A stretch of 34,527 nt of DNA from Desulfopila aestuarii DSM 18488 (GTDB lineage Bacteria > Desulfobacterota > Desulfobulbia > Desulfobulbales > Desulfocapsaceae): contig CAMBBS010000043.1 in the NCBI GenBank assembly GCA_945863875.1, positions 1 through 34,527 of the forward strand. Direction: 5' to 3'. The notes beneath the pieces are model-generated. The model did no database searches, was not told where the DNA came from, and saw nothing but the letters and a program-made list of their open reading frames with translations. Below, one piece after another: positions 1 to 7,227 of this stretch (the stretch's first letter is position 1; each line of letters begins with the position of its first letter). A program made the position numbers and the translations under genes.

Positions 1-16
1 TTAAAGGTAACTTTCA

Positions 17-737
17 ATGCAGCACGTGTCGGTCATAGACAAAAACAAAATGTTTTTGATGCCTTGTCATCCGGCAAGGGCGAGGGAGCTTTGGCGAAAG
101 GGAAAAACCAGCTACCGTCAGCCTCGGTTTCAGAACCGCACAAGACCTCAAGGCTGGACAGCCCCATCTCTTCTCTCCAGGGTGGACCATGTTTTTACCT
201 GGGCAATGCGTCCCATCGACTTTGCTCCAGTATCCGGGATTGTCGTTGAAACAGAGCGTTTTGATACGCAGCTCCTGCAGCATCCTGAAATTTCAGGTGT
301 TGAATATCAGCAAGGGGAATTGGCCGGATACGAAGCCAGAGAATATCTTTTGGAAAAATGGGGCCGTACGTGCGCTTATTGCGGAACCGGGAATGTGTTC
401 CTGGAAGCAGAGCATAGCAACCTCTCCATGTTTCTGGTATGGGCAGAGGATCACGGCAGCTGTGCCGGGTGGATAACTACGGTTTTCCTCGCACGTCAGC
501 GAAAGCAAGAAGAGTTGTCAAGGGATGGAAAACCGGGGGTCCGGTCAAGGCACTGGTCAACAAAGGCAAAAAGTTCGGGACGGATGTTGGCAGGGTGTCT
601 GTGCGAAAGTCCGGCAGTCTCAATAGCAAGACAGAAGCAGGTACAATACAGGGGATTTCATGGAAACATTGCTCCCTTTTCAGCGTGCCGATGGTTACAA
701 CTACTACTTAGGAGACAGCGTTTCCTCCTCCACCTGA
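17..737 (+). pseudogene. iscB: Decayed IscB-like RNA-guided nuclease (RRXRR/HNH family)
   Basis: IscB proteins are transposon-encoded, omega-RNA-guided nucleases related to Cas9. The N-terminus keeps the PLMP-type start (DKNKMFLMPCHPARARELWRKGK, split here as DKNKMF / LMPCHPARARELWRKGK). After codon 30 (about position 107) the reading jumps straight to the bridge-helix end (YRQPRFQNRTRP), so RuvC-I is deleted. RuvC-II-like ETERFDTQ and the start of the HNH domain (CAYCG then EAEH, His near 413-415) follow. A second deletion then removes the rest of HNH and RuvC-III. The C-terminal domain (RGSRQLCRVDNYGFPRT, KGKKFGTDVGRV, GTIQGISWKHC) continues in a different frame from about 439, and the terminal QRADGYNYY is in a third frame from about 681, ending at TGA 735-737. 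At least two frameshifts and two large deletions make it nonfunctional. An omega-RNA would lie upstream, outside the window. Confidence 0.85.
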
Positions 738-766
738 AGGAAGAGGTAGCCACGCTGTAATTTCAG

Positions 767-1807
767 ATGATCAATGAACAAGTCGTTCGGGATGCCTTGC
801 AGAGTGTTCTGCATCCAAAGCTTGGAAAAAGCCTTCTTGATGTCGGCATGATTCGTGACATCATTATCAAAGAGAGTGCCGTCACGGTAACCCTGGCTTT
901 GAAGAGCGCTACATCTCCGCTCAGAAAGCTCTTTACCGCGGAAATCGAAAAAGTGGTCGGCGCATTGCCAGAGGTTGTCTCGGTTGAGGTCGAGGTTAAA
1001 GTGTTAAGCCCGGAAGAATATGGCCAAATGTTCCCTCAAGCTCCCTTAAAAGGCATTGCGGAAGTAAACCATTTTCTGGCCGTCGCCAGTGGCAAAGGCG
1101 GCGTCGGCAAGACCACCATCGCTGTCAATATTGCTCTGGCCCTCGCCGGGCAGGGGTATGCAGTCGGTCTTTTGGACGCCGATGTCTATGGCCCGAGCAT
1201 TCCGGTGATGCTCGATCTTTCTCATGCGATGGAACAGGAGAACGACATGATTCTGCCCAGGGAGAAATATGGCTTACGCATTATGTCCCTGGGAATGACT
1301 GCGGGGGAAACCGACGCGTTTATCTGGCGAGGACCGCTCGTTTCGAAAATGATTCGTCAGCTGCTCGATCGGGTGAAGTGGGGAACACTTGATTATCTGG
1401 TCATCGATCTTCCCCCCGGCACCGGTGATCCGTCCATAACCATCGCCCAGAGCCTGCCCCAATGCTCGATATTGATGGTAACCACTCCTCAGGAAGTCGC
1501 CCTGGCCGATGTTCGTCGGTCTATCAGCCTGTTCAAAAAAATCGGCCAGAAGATCATCGGCTTGGTGGAAAACATGTCCTTTTTCCTCTGCGGACATTCC
1601 TCTGAACGAATTGATATTTTTGGCAGCGGTGGTGGCGAACGGCTCAGCAGGGAGACCAATATTCCTTTACTGGGTAGTATTCCCCTTGATCTTCTTATTG
1701 GGCAAGGCGGTGATAATGGCGTTCCTTTATTGGTGTCCGCACCGGATTCGTCAACTGGACGGGTTTTTCAGGAAATTGCCAGGAAAATATCAGACCAGCT
1801 GGGATGA
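767..1807 (+). CDS. mrp: Mrp/ApbC-type P-loop ATPase, iron-sulfur carrier family
   Basis: Cytosolic ATPase of the Mrp/ApbC/NBP35 family, which binds and delivers Fe-S clusters. Residues about 1-90 form a MIP18 (DUF59) domain. The deviant Walker A SGKGGVGKT is at 108-116, the Asp-rich switch LLDADVYGPS at 135-144 and a Walker B-like DLPPGTGD at 214-221. Length (346 aa) is usual. The C-terminal segment that normally carries CxxC reads LCGHSSERIDIF, so only one Cys (C275) is present. The ATG starts 30 bases after the stop of the IscB relic; a purine-rich stretch near 737-750 is the only Shine-Dalgarno-like sequence and it is rather far. The next gene begins 25 bases after the stop, and the four genes to 3886 look like one operon. 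Confidence 0.93.
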   Translation: MINEQVVRDALQSVLHPKLGKSLLDVGMIRDIIIKESAVTVTLALKSATSPLRKLFTAEIEKVVGALPEVVSVEVEVKVLSPEEYGQMFPQAPLKGIAEVNHFLAVASGKGGVGKTTIAVNIALALAGQGYAVGLLDADVYGPSIPVMLDLSHAMEQENDMILPREKYGLRIMSLGMTAGETDAFIWRGPLVSKMIRQLLDRVKWGTLDYLVIDLPPGTGDPSITIAQSLPQCSILMVTTPQEVALADVRRSISLFKKIGQKIIGLVENMSFFLCGHSSERIDIFGSGGGERLSRETNIPLLGSIPLDLLIGQGGDNGVPLLVSAPDSSTGRVFQEIARKISDQLG

Positions 1808-1832
1808 TATACTATTTTTCAGGAAAAACCAC

Positions 1833-2924
1833 ATGCCCACTAAAATAAACAATGGGTTTTATCGGTTAATTTTAGACAGCATCCCGGTGGCCATTGTGAC
1901 TATGGACTACGATTTCAAGATCACGTCCTTTAATAGTCAAGCGGAGAAATTGACTGGATATTCCAGAAAAGAAGCAATAGGACGACCGTGTTATGAAATA
2001 TTGAACAGCAGTCGCTGCACCCATGCCTGTCCGCTCCAGACAGCAGGGGATATAAATATGTCATCGTCAGATCTGGAGTCGGAAATCACCAATCGCCATG
2101 GCGAGCATATTGCGATAAAAACCAGTGTTGCTTCTGTTTTAAATGAGGACAATGATTTTATCGGTTACCTGGAAGTTATTGAGGATATTTCCCGCCAAAA
2201 GAGAAGAGAACGGGAAAAAAGCAATTTTTTCTCAATGATCGCTCACGACATGAAATCCCCCTTGATTGGTATCAGCGGTTTGATCGCCAGGTTGAAAAAA
2301 GAGAAAATTTGTGCGAAGAATGAAAAATTGCGCATGTATCTGAAGGTGATGGGTGAGACGGAGCAGCGCCTTGAATCTATGGTCAGGGAGTTCCTCGAGT
2401 ATTGCCGTCTGGAGAGCGGGCAAATTCAACTGGAGCTGAGTCAGACCGACGTTGAAAATGTTCTGCAGCAGGTGACCGCCATGCACCAGCTCATGGCCGA
2501 GGAAAAAAATATTGTGCTGTCGCTTGGCGGCGGCTCGCTTACGCCGATTGAGGTCGATGCAAACCGCCTCTTTCGGGTATTTACCAATATTATTGATAAC
2601 GCCATAAAATATTCACCGAGACAATCTGAAATAACGATCAATGCAAGAGAAACGGCTGCCGAGATAATTATTTCTTTTCAGGACCAGGGCAGGGGCATCA
2701 AAGCTGAAGAAATTCCTTATATCTTTGATGCCTTCTACCGGATAGAATCACAAGAGGATATCGGTGGTCATGGCCTGGGACTGGCGGCATCCAGCGCCAT
2801 TGTTCGTCAGCATGGCGGCAGGATAGTGGTGGAGAGTGAGCCTGGGAGAGGTTCGGTCTTTACCGTACGGCTGCCAAAGGATAAAACAGGCAATGCAAAA
2901 GAAGGCGGAGGGAGGATGATATGA
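1833..2924 (+). CDS. PAS-domain sensor histidine kinase
   Basis: Probable cytoplasmic two-component kinase of 363 aa with no membrane segment. A PAS domain spans about residues 8-120 and contains a Cys group (C53, C62, C66 in RPCYEILNSSRCTHACPLQ) like that in PAS sensors that bind metal, Fe-S or redox ligands; the ligand is unknown. HisKA follows with H138 in the H-box (MIAHDMKSPL), then HATPase_c with N-box NIIDNAIKYS (252-261), G1 DQGRGI (284-289) and G2 GGHGLGL (311-317). I chose ATG 1833, preceded by AGGAAA, because a longer reading frame would run deep into mrp. The stop overlaps the next start (ATGA). No partner regulator lies in the same operon; the nearest is the convergent orphan regulator at 4006-4569. 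Confidence 0.92.
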   Translation: MPTKINNGFYRLILDSIPVAIVTMDYDFKITSFNSQAEKLTGYSRKEAIGRPCYEILNSSRCTHACPLQTAGDINMSSSDLESEITNRHGEHIAIKTSVASVLNEDNDFIGYLEVIEDISRQKRREREKSNFFSMIAHDMKSPLIGISGLIARLKKEKICAKNEKLRMYLKVMGETEQRLESMVREFLEYCRLESGQIQLELSQTDVENVLQQVTAMHQLMAEEKNIVLSLGGGSLTPIEVDANRLFRVFTNIIDNAIKYSPRQSEITINARETAAEIIISFQDQGRGIKAEEIPYIFDAFYRIESQEDIGGHGLGLAASSAIVRQHGGRIVVESEPGRGSVFTVRLPKDKTGNAKEGGGRMI

Positions 2925-3403
2925 AAGAGATAAATAAAGTCATGGCGTGTGTCGATTTGTCCGACTACTCAAAGATGACCGTCGAAAACACCGTGGCTAT
3001 TGTGCGAGGATTAACGGCGGAAATTATCCTGTATAATGTTATCGACAGCAGGGATATTGATTACCTGAAAAATGTCGGTCCGCACTTTCCTGGTGGTTTC
3101 AAGGTCGAAAATTACCTGGAGAGAGTAAAAGCGGAACGGCAGCAGGCAATTGAGGAAATGATTAAGAAACATTTTCCGGAAGATAAGGAACGAATGAGCA
3201 TCCTTATCGACGTCGGTGTTCCTTTTGACGCCATATTGAAGACCATCATTGCCGAAAAAATAGATCTTGTCGTCATTGCCAGCAAAGGGAAAAGCAATCT
3301 TATCGGTACTCTTTTTGGCTCCAATGCGGAGAAAGTGTTCAGGCATTCAACTGTTCCGGTGCTCAGCGTCAGAAGCCGGGAACGATTCAGCCAAAAGCGA
3401 TAA
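2921..3403 (+). CDS. Universal stress protein (UspA family)
   Basis: Single Usp domain of 160 aa, cytosolic. The N-terminal strand with the conserved Asp (KVMACVDLSDYS) is followed near the C-terminus by the ATP-binding type signature: DLVVIASKGKSNL, then GSNAEKVFRHSTVPVLSV, fitting the G-x2-G-x9-G(S/T) pattern approximately. It overlaps the kinase stop by four bases and has a strong GGAGG site at 2908-2915. A second Usp follows 15 bases later. Pairing of Usp genes with a kinase suggests a stress or energy-status role; the specific function is unknown. Confidence 0.92.
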   Translation: MKEINKVMACVDLSDYSKMTVENTVAIVRGLTAEIILYNVIDSRDIDYLKNVGPHFPGGFKVENYLERVKAERQQAIEEMIKKHFPEDKERMSILIDVGVPFDAILKTIIAEKIDLVVIASKGKSNLIGTLFGSNAEKVFRHSTVPVLSVRSRERFSQKR

Positions 3404-3418
3404 TCGGGAGGATTTATA

Positions 3419-3886
3419 ATGAAAACTATACAGCGAATTGTCGCCGCCATCGATTTTTCCGTCTATTCTCCTAAAATTCTTGAAAGTGCCGCAGGAATCG
3501 CCGAACGGAACTCGGCTGAGATTGTCGCGGTAAATATTATCAACAAGAGATTATTTGAATCTATCCAGAAGGAGTTTGACGACGACCACCTCTGCGTGTT
3601 TTCCTTGGATAAGTTTATCCTTGATGAGACGAGGAGGCGAACAGAAAATCTGCAGGATCTGCTGGCGAAATGGGTGCCGAAACAGATTGCGACCAGGATC
3701 ATCATCAGAGGTGGTGTTCCATTTGAAGAAATTCTCAAGGTCGTCGATGAGGAAGGCGCAGATCTTATTGTCGTCAACTCCAAGGGGCGCACGAATTTTC
3801 AGGACTATATGTACGGCACGACGTCGGAGAAAATTTTTGCTCATTCCCCCGTCTCTATCCTGAGTTTGAACTTGAGGACGTGGTAA
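3419..3886 (+). CDS. Universal stress protein (UspA family), second copy
   Basis: Usp domain protein of 155 aa, last gene of the mrp-kinase-usp-usp operon. It has the N-terminal IVAAIDFSVYS strand and the C-terminal signature ADLIVVNSKGRTN followed by YGTTSEKIFAHSPVSILSL. The gene is preceded by GGGAGG at 3407-3412. It is clearly divergent from the preceding copy rather than a recent duplicate. It converges with the regulator gene at 4006; the 119 bases between them hold only short GC-rich inverted pairs (for example CCTGC/GCAGG near 3935-3950) and no obvious intrinsic terminator. Confidence 0.92.
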   Translation: MKTIQRIVAAIDFSVYSPKILESAAGIAERNSAEIVAVNIINKRLFESIQKEFDDDHLCVFSLDKFILDETRRRTENLQDLLAKWVPKQIATRIIIRGGVPFEEILKVVDEEGADLIVVNSKGRTNFQDYMYGTTSEKIFAHSPVSILSLNLRTW

Positions 3887-4005
3887 TGAATTCCGCGATA
3901 CGGTGCGCACGCCTCGGACAGGCTCCCGGCGGGCCTGCGGCAATGCAGGGGAGATGCACCCTCTGCTGATCACTTGCGAAGAATTGCCGGAAAGAATGGC
4001 CTGCG

Positions 4006-4569
4006 TCAATCAGGTATGTGCGCCGCAAAGCATTCAGGGCAACAGCCATGGGTCAGGTCGGCACCACATTTTAGACAGAGGTATTCTTCCATGCGCATCC
4101 ACTTCCCCTTTCCCGTCTGGGTGCCGCTATCGTCACGAATTTTTTTGCAGTACATGCAGATGGGCAGAAATTTTTCGTAAATTTTTATTTTTCTGAGCGC
4201 TTCCTGCTTGGTAAAGAAACGATCCATCTTCAAAACCAGCTCTTCCGCATCACATGGTTTCTGAATGAAGTCGTCGGCACCGCAACGAAGAGCTTCAATC
4301 GCCCGGTCCATATTGCCGTGTCCGGTGAGGATGAACACCCCTGCCTCCTGATTGATTTTCTTTATCTCCTTGAGGAGCTCTATGCCGTTGATGCCGGTCA
4401 TGATCAGGTCGGTTATCACCAGGTCGAAAGAAGAGGTTCGAAAATCCACCAGAGCATCTTCGCCGCTCAGCGCAGATTTCACATCCAATGCATTTCTCTC
4501 CAGATAGTTGCCAAGAGATTGTAGAATTGGTTGCTCGTCATCGACCAGCAAAACAGCCTTCTTGTGCAT
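4006..4569 (-). CDS. Orphan response regulator with Cys-rich C-terminal domain
   Basis: Receiver domain at residues 1-120 with acidic pocket D10/D11, phosphoacceptor D54 (LVITDLIM), T82 (ILTG) and K104 (IQKP), all intact. There is no DNA-binding domain. The tail (about 130-187) reads LPICMYCKKIRDD, then CLKC and HGCCPEC, giving Cys at 138, 141, 165, 168, 176, 177 and 180. This fits the small zinc-ribbon-like module that follows receiver or PAS domains in many Desulfobacterota signalling proteins; metal binding is an inference. It converges with the kinase/usp operon, so it may receive phosphate from the kinase at 1833-2924, which lacks a regulator of its own. Confidence 0.9.
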   Translation of the reverse strand: MHKKAVLLVDDEQPILQSLGNYLERNALDVKSALSGEDALVDFRTSSFDLVITDLIMTGINGIELLKEIKKINQEAGVFILTGHGNMDRAIEALRCGADDFIQKPCDAEELVLKMDRFFTKQEALRKIKIYEKFLPICMYCKKIRDDSGTQTGKGKWMRMEEYLCLKCGADLTHGCCPECFAAHIPD

Positions 4570-4792
4570 TTCTTGACCTCATGATGGTAAAAATCGAAAA
4601 GGACTGACAGCCTGCAGCTTCAATAAATCAGCCAAGTGCCACCGTCAGGGTTTAGGTCAAACAGTCCTTGCGCCAACAGCAGTCCTCCTGGTCGCATGAT
4701 CCCTCGCCCAGCTGAAAACATGGGCGATTACCTTCCTCTTTTTCACTCTGTCGAATGAGATCCGACAAAACAGAACCTCAGCAGTTCCGGCG

Positions 4793-4837
4793 GCCACTGA
4801 TGTTTTATGCAACATTACCAACGAAAACATCAGTGGC
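4793..4837 (-). repeat. Perfect 14-bp inverted repeat downstream of the cold-shock gene
   Basis: GCCACTGATGTTTT at 4793-4806 is the exact reverse complement of 4824-4837, with a 17-base loop. It lies just after the stop of the cold-shock gene, so it would form a 3' hairpin in that mRNA. No T-tract follows on either strand, so it is not a classical intrinsic terminator. An mRNA-stabilising or Rho-blocking hairpin, or a small mobile-element relic, are alternatives. Confidence 0.7.
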
Positions 4838-4844
4838 TGGATTG

Positions 4845-5045
4845 TCAAAGCTTTACGACCCGGTCTGCAGACGGGCCCTTCTGGCCGACTTTGACATCAA
4901 AACTGACACGCTCTCCTTCGCTGAGAGATTTGAACCCAACGGCCTGAATTGCGGTGTGGTGCACAAAGATATCTCCCCCGCCATCCTGCTCAATAAAACC
5001 ATAACCTTTTGCATCGTTAAACCACTTCACTTTTCCTTCGGGCAT
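4845..5045 (-). CDS. Cold-shock protein (CspA family)
   Basis: A 66-aa single cold-shock domain, RNA/ssDNA-binding chaperone. RNP1 (KGYGFIE, residues 13-19) and RNP2 (DIFVHH, about 25-30) are intact, as is the N-terminal GKVKWFND. Length is typical. It lies 43 bases downstream of a usp gene on the same strand and ends in the 14-bp hairpin at 4793-4837. The untranslated leader is too short here to show the long E. coli cspA-type thermosensor. Confidence 0.95.
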   Translation of the reverse strand: MPEGKVKWFNDAKGYGFIEQDGGGDIFVHHTAIQAVGFKSLSEGERVSFDVKVGQKGPSADRVVKL

Positions 5046-5088
5046 CAGTAATACTCCTGTTGATTAATGGTTACTCTTCTTGCCTACT

Positions 5089-5529
5089 TCACTTGTATGG
5101 ATTGCACGTAAGTGTTGGGCACGGCGCGCCTTTGATCACTCGCTCGGCAACGCTTCCCAGCCACATTTTTTCCAGTCCTTTCCTGCCATGGGTTCCGATA
5201 ATGATCAGATCGGCATCTTGAGCTTTGGCGTGTCTGATGATGGAATCAGCGATGTTCCCCTGGAGAATTTTACCCTCACATCCTGAACAGCTATTGCGGT
5301 ATTTCTCGACAAATTGCCTCATCTTCTCTTCAGCATGTTCGGCCATCTCGGCGGCATAGACGCCAAGAGAAGGGTATTCATAGTCACCGTAGTAATGCGG
5401 CGGTTCTATGGTATGGAGGAACTCCAGGCCGGCATGAAATTTTTCTCCAATGTACACAGCATATTTCACGAGTTGTTCGGTATGTTGCAGAAAGTCTATC
5501 GGCACGATAATTTTGCGGATTACTTTCAC
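5089..5529 (-). CDS. Universal stress protein (UspA family), third copy
   Basis: Usp domain protein of 146 aa. It has the N-terminal KIIVPIDFLQHTEQ strand and the complete ATP-binding type signature ADLIIIGTHGRKGLEKMWLGSVAERVI, here split as IIIGTHGRKGLEKM and GSVAERVI. It starts with GTG, whose last two bases overlap the stop of the upstream membrane protein gene (GTGA), so the two are probably translationally coupled. Compared with the two other copies this is the most canonical UspA. Confidence 0.93.
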   Translation of the reverse strand: MKVIRKIIVPIDFLQHTEQLVKYAVYIGEKFHAGLEFLHTIEPPHYYGDYEYPSLGVYAAEMAEHAEEKMRQFVEKYRNSCSGCEGKILQGNIADSIIRHAKAQDADLIIIGTHGRKGLEKMWLGSVAERVIKGAPCPTLTCNPYK

Positions 5530-5768
5530 GGTTTCCCTCTGGTATAGTTTTTATCTCGGTCCTTGCCGTTTCTAAGGGTGTCAAGCAACGGAACAAGAAA
5601 AAGGAAGCAGGCCAATAAAAAAATAATGCTGCCGACGAAAAGAAGTGGTTGCCTGTTGATAAAGCTCTCTACGATGAAAAGAAGGGCACAGGTAATGAAA
5701 AGGAGCCAGCCGTACAGTTGATAGCGCTCTGCCTTGCAATTCATCTTTTCCGGTTTGTTTTTGACCAT
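5526..5768 (-). CDS. Small two-helix membrane protein
   Basis: An 80-aa protein of unknown function with two predicted membrane helices (LYGWLLFITCALLFIVESFI and LLFVGSIIFLLACFLFLVPL) separated by a short turn, and a basic C-terminal tail (RNGKDRDKNYTRGKP). The frame is open further upstream, but I chose ATG 5768 because the upstream extension is arginine-rich, lacks family features and covers GC-rich hairpins; an alternative start is the next ATG seven codons later, which has GGAAAAG just before it. The overlap with the usp start indicates co-expression, and a membrane partner for the Usp is a reasonable guess only. Confidence 0.7.
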   Translation of the reverse strand: MVKNKPEKMNCKAERYQLYGWLLFITCALLFIVESFINRQPLLFVGSIIFLLACFLFLVPLLDTLRNGKDRDKNYTRGKP

Positions 5769-5802
5769 ATGCACTCTGATAGACCTATCAAGGCAGATGC
5801 CC

Positions 5803-5848
5803 GCAACTCTCTGGGCGTGGCCGGCCCTGCCGGCCGGCATAGAGTTGC
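5803..5848 (-). repeat. GC-rich nested hairpin between hsp20 and the small membrane gene
   Basis: GCAACTCT (5803-5810) pairs with AGAGTTGC (5841-5848), and inside it GGCCGGC (5819-5825) pairs with GCCGGCC (5829-5835) around a three-base loop. The structure sits between two genes on the minus strand. There is no T-tract, so it may act as an RNA processing or stability element, or as a factor-dependent stop, rather than an intrinsic terminator. Confidence 0.6.
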
Positions 5849-5853
5849 CAAAC

Positions 5854-5904
5854 GAGTGGACAGGGGATATCCTGCAAGCTCTTCCCAACACGCCCTGTCC
5901 ACTC
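5854..5904 (-). repeat. Perfect 12-bp inverted repeat directly after hsp20
   Basis: GAGTGGACAGGG at 5854-5865 is the reverse complement of 5893-5904, with a 27-base loop. It begins 25 bases after the hsp20 stop codon, so it would be a 3' hairpin of hsp20 mRNA. No U-run follows. Together with the hairpin at 5803-5848 it makes a double structured spacer. Confidence 0.6.
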
Positions 5905-5929
5905 CTTCCCACCCACAACCCACGCAAGC

Positions 5930-6385
5930 CTATTTTATTTCTATCTGGGCAACTTTTTTCTTCGCTTCTTTCGATTTGGGAAGGCGAAGGGTCAGTACGC
6001 CATCCTTGAAAGCCGCTTCGACCTTATCTTTTTCGACCTCGACCGGTAACCGTATGGCCCGGTAAAAAGAACCACTGCGCCGCTCAATGGTGTGATAGTG
6101 CTTGCCTTTGTTCTCTTTTTCCTCTTTTTTTTCCCCCTTGATTGTCAGCAGGTTTTCTTCAAGGGAGACATTGATGTCCTTTTTATCCATCCCGGGCAGG
6201 TCAGCGACAATCTCCAGACCATTGTCCGTCTCGCTCACATCAAGACGTGGACTCCAGCCGATATCCATGTCTTCCTCCAGATTATGAAAGGGAAAACCGT
6301 ACCACATTTTTTTCAGCATATCGTCCATCTCTGAAAAAACATTCGGTACCGCACTTTGACGTTTAAATGGCAGTAGATCAAACAT
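5930..6385 (-). CDS. Small heat-shock protein, Hsp20/alpha-crystallin family
   Basis: A 151-aa ATP-independent holdase chaperone that binds unfolding proteins in the cytosol. The alpha-crystallin domain spans about 43-140: it opens with SPRLDVSETDNGLEIVADLPG, given here as SPRLDVSE and EIVADLPGMDKKDI, and contains the A-x-x-x-x-G-V-L-T-L motif (AAFKDGVLTLRLPK). The C-terminal IxI-type anchor is IEI. The N-terminal arm has the FxPF-like MFDLLPF and a Met/Phe-rich stretch usual for bacterial class A members. A strong AGGAGG precedes ATG 6385. It is in the same direction as the PilZ gene upstream and the small membrane/usp pair downstream. Confidence 0.95.
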   Translation of the reverse strand: MFDLLPFKRQSAVPNVFSEMDDMLKKMWYGFPFHNLEEDMDIGWSPRLDVSETDNGLEIVADLPGMDKKDINVSLEENLLTIKGEKKEEKENKGKHYHTIERRSGSFYRAIRLPVEVEKDKVEAAFKDGVLTLRLPKSKEAKKKVAQIEIK

Positions 6386-6461
6386 GTTGTTTCCTCCTCG
6401 TCAAATATTGTTTTCTTTGTGCGGACAAGATCTCTCCCATCCGCCAGGAACATCTCTCTTT

Positions 6462-7016
6462 TCAAGAATCATAGGATATCAGCGGCACATATTGGCCAAG
6501 AAGTCGAGCGGTTGGTTTTTGTGCCCGGCTGCAGAATGTCAGCAGCATCGTCTGTCTTAAACTGTCAAAATCGATAAACTCAACGCTGAATCGCCAGACG
6601 GGCGCATTACTTTTCAGGTCGGTAACCAGTTTCCTGGATTTAACCCGTCCATTGACTTGACTGATGAAATATTCCGAGTCGCTGTGGGTATCAAAGATGA
6701 GAATATCCATCTTGAATTGATTATGGCAAATGTCCCACGCGTTGGCATGTAAAAAGGAGACGCCGCCGGGGGCAATGTCGTAAATGTTGGTGACAACCGG
6801 TTTGGCAAAACTGGTCAGCGCCACTATGCCGTTGGTCTTGAACCTGGTGGATTTCCGTTTCTGTCTGCAGAAATCGCCGGGGGAGTCATGTTTAATAATG
6901 TCTTCACCATTGAACTGGTTTTTCTGGTAAGCAAACAGGCTTTGCCGACCCTTGTCACTCTTGGCTGCTTTGCTGGTCACTTTGGCATTCATGGCTGCTG
7001 CCGTAAGATTTTTCAC
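6462..7016 (-). CDS. PilZ-domain protein
   Basis: A 184-aa soluble protein. The PilZ signature is visible: RKSTRFK (RxxxR, about residues 54-60) and DIAPGGVSF (the D/NxSxxG motif with Ala replacing Ser, about 81-89), followed by beta-rich sequence to about 165. PilZ proteins bind cyclic di-GMP and control motility, surface attachment or other outputs. The N-terminal 50 residues are Lys/Ala/Asn-rich and unassigned. The start is GTG at 7016, chosen because AGGTAGAA lies at a suitable distance; the internal ATG eight codons on has no such site. It ends 77 bases upstream of hsp20. Confidence 0.82.
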   Translation of the reverse strand: MKNLTAAAMNAKVTSKAAKSDKGRQSLFAYQKNQFNGEDIIKHDSPGDFCRQKRKSTRFKTNGIVALTSFAKPVVTNIYDIAPGGVSFLHANAWDICHNQFKMDILIFDTHSDSEYFISQVNGRVKSRKLVTDLKSNAPVWRFSVEFIDFDSLRQTMLLTFCSRAQKPTARLLGQYVPLISYDS

Positions 7017-7227
7017 TGAAATTCTACCTGATTCACCACCTGATTCTCCGTTGCCGTGAAATTCTCCCAGGAAAAAAGGAACGTTATGATATTTCTTTGG
7101 TAATACTCCTTTGGGGCCGGCGCTGGCCTGACTGGCATCTCATGTTGTTCTACGGTAGAGAATGGGTGATAAAGGCGGGAAGAGCAATACGGTAATTTTG
7201 GGAAAAGTACGGTGATGAAATACCGGG

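Noticed and set aside
14-283. Minus-strand frame over the IscB relic
   Set aside because: The opposite strand shows clear IscB similarity across three frames; the minus frame has no motif or ribosome site.
1509-1832. N-terminal extension of the histidine kinase into mrp
   Set aside because: It overlaps mrp in another frame for about 300 bases and gives no domain; ATG 1833 with AGGAAA fits better.
4657-4848. 63-aa minus frame between the regulator and csp
   Set aside because: It begins inside the 14-bp hairpin, has no ribosome site and no recognisable sequence.
6440-6466. Possible sigma-32 promoter for hsp20 (CTTGAA at the end of the PilZ gene)
   Set aside because: No CCCCAT-like -10 box at the right distance, so the match is to the -35 half only.
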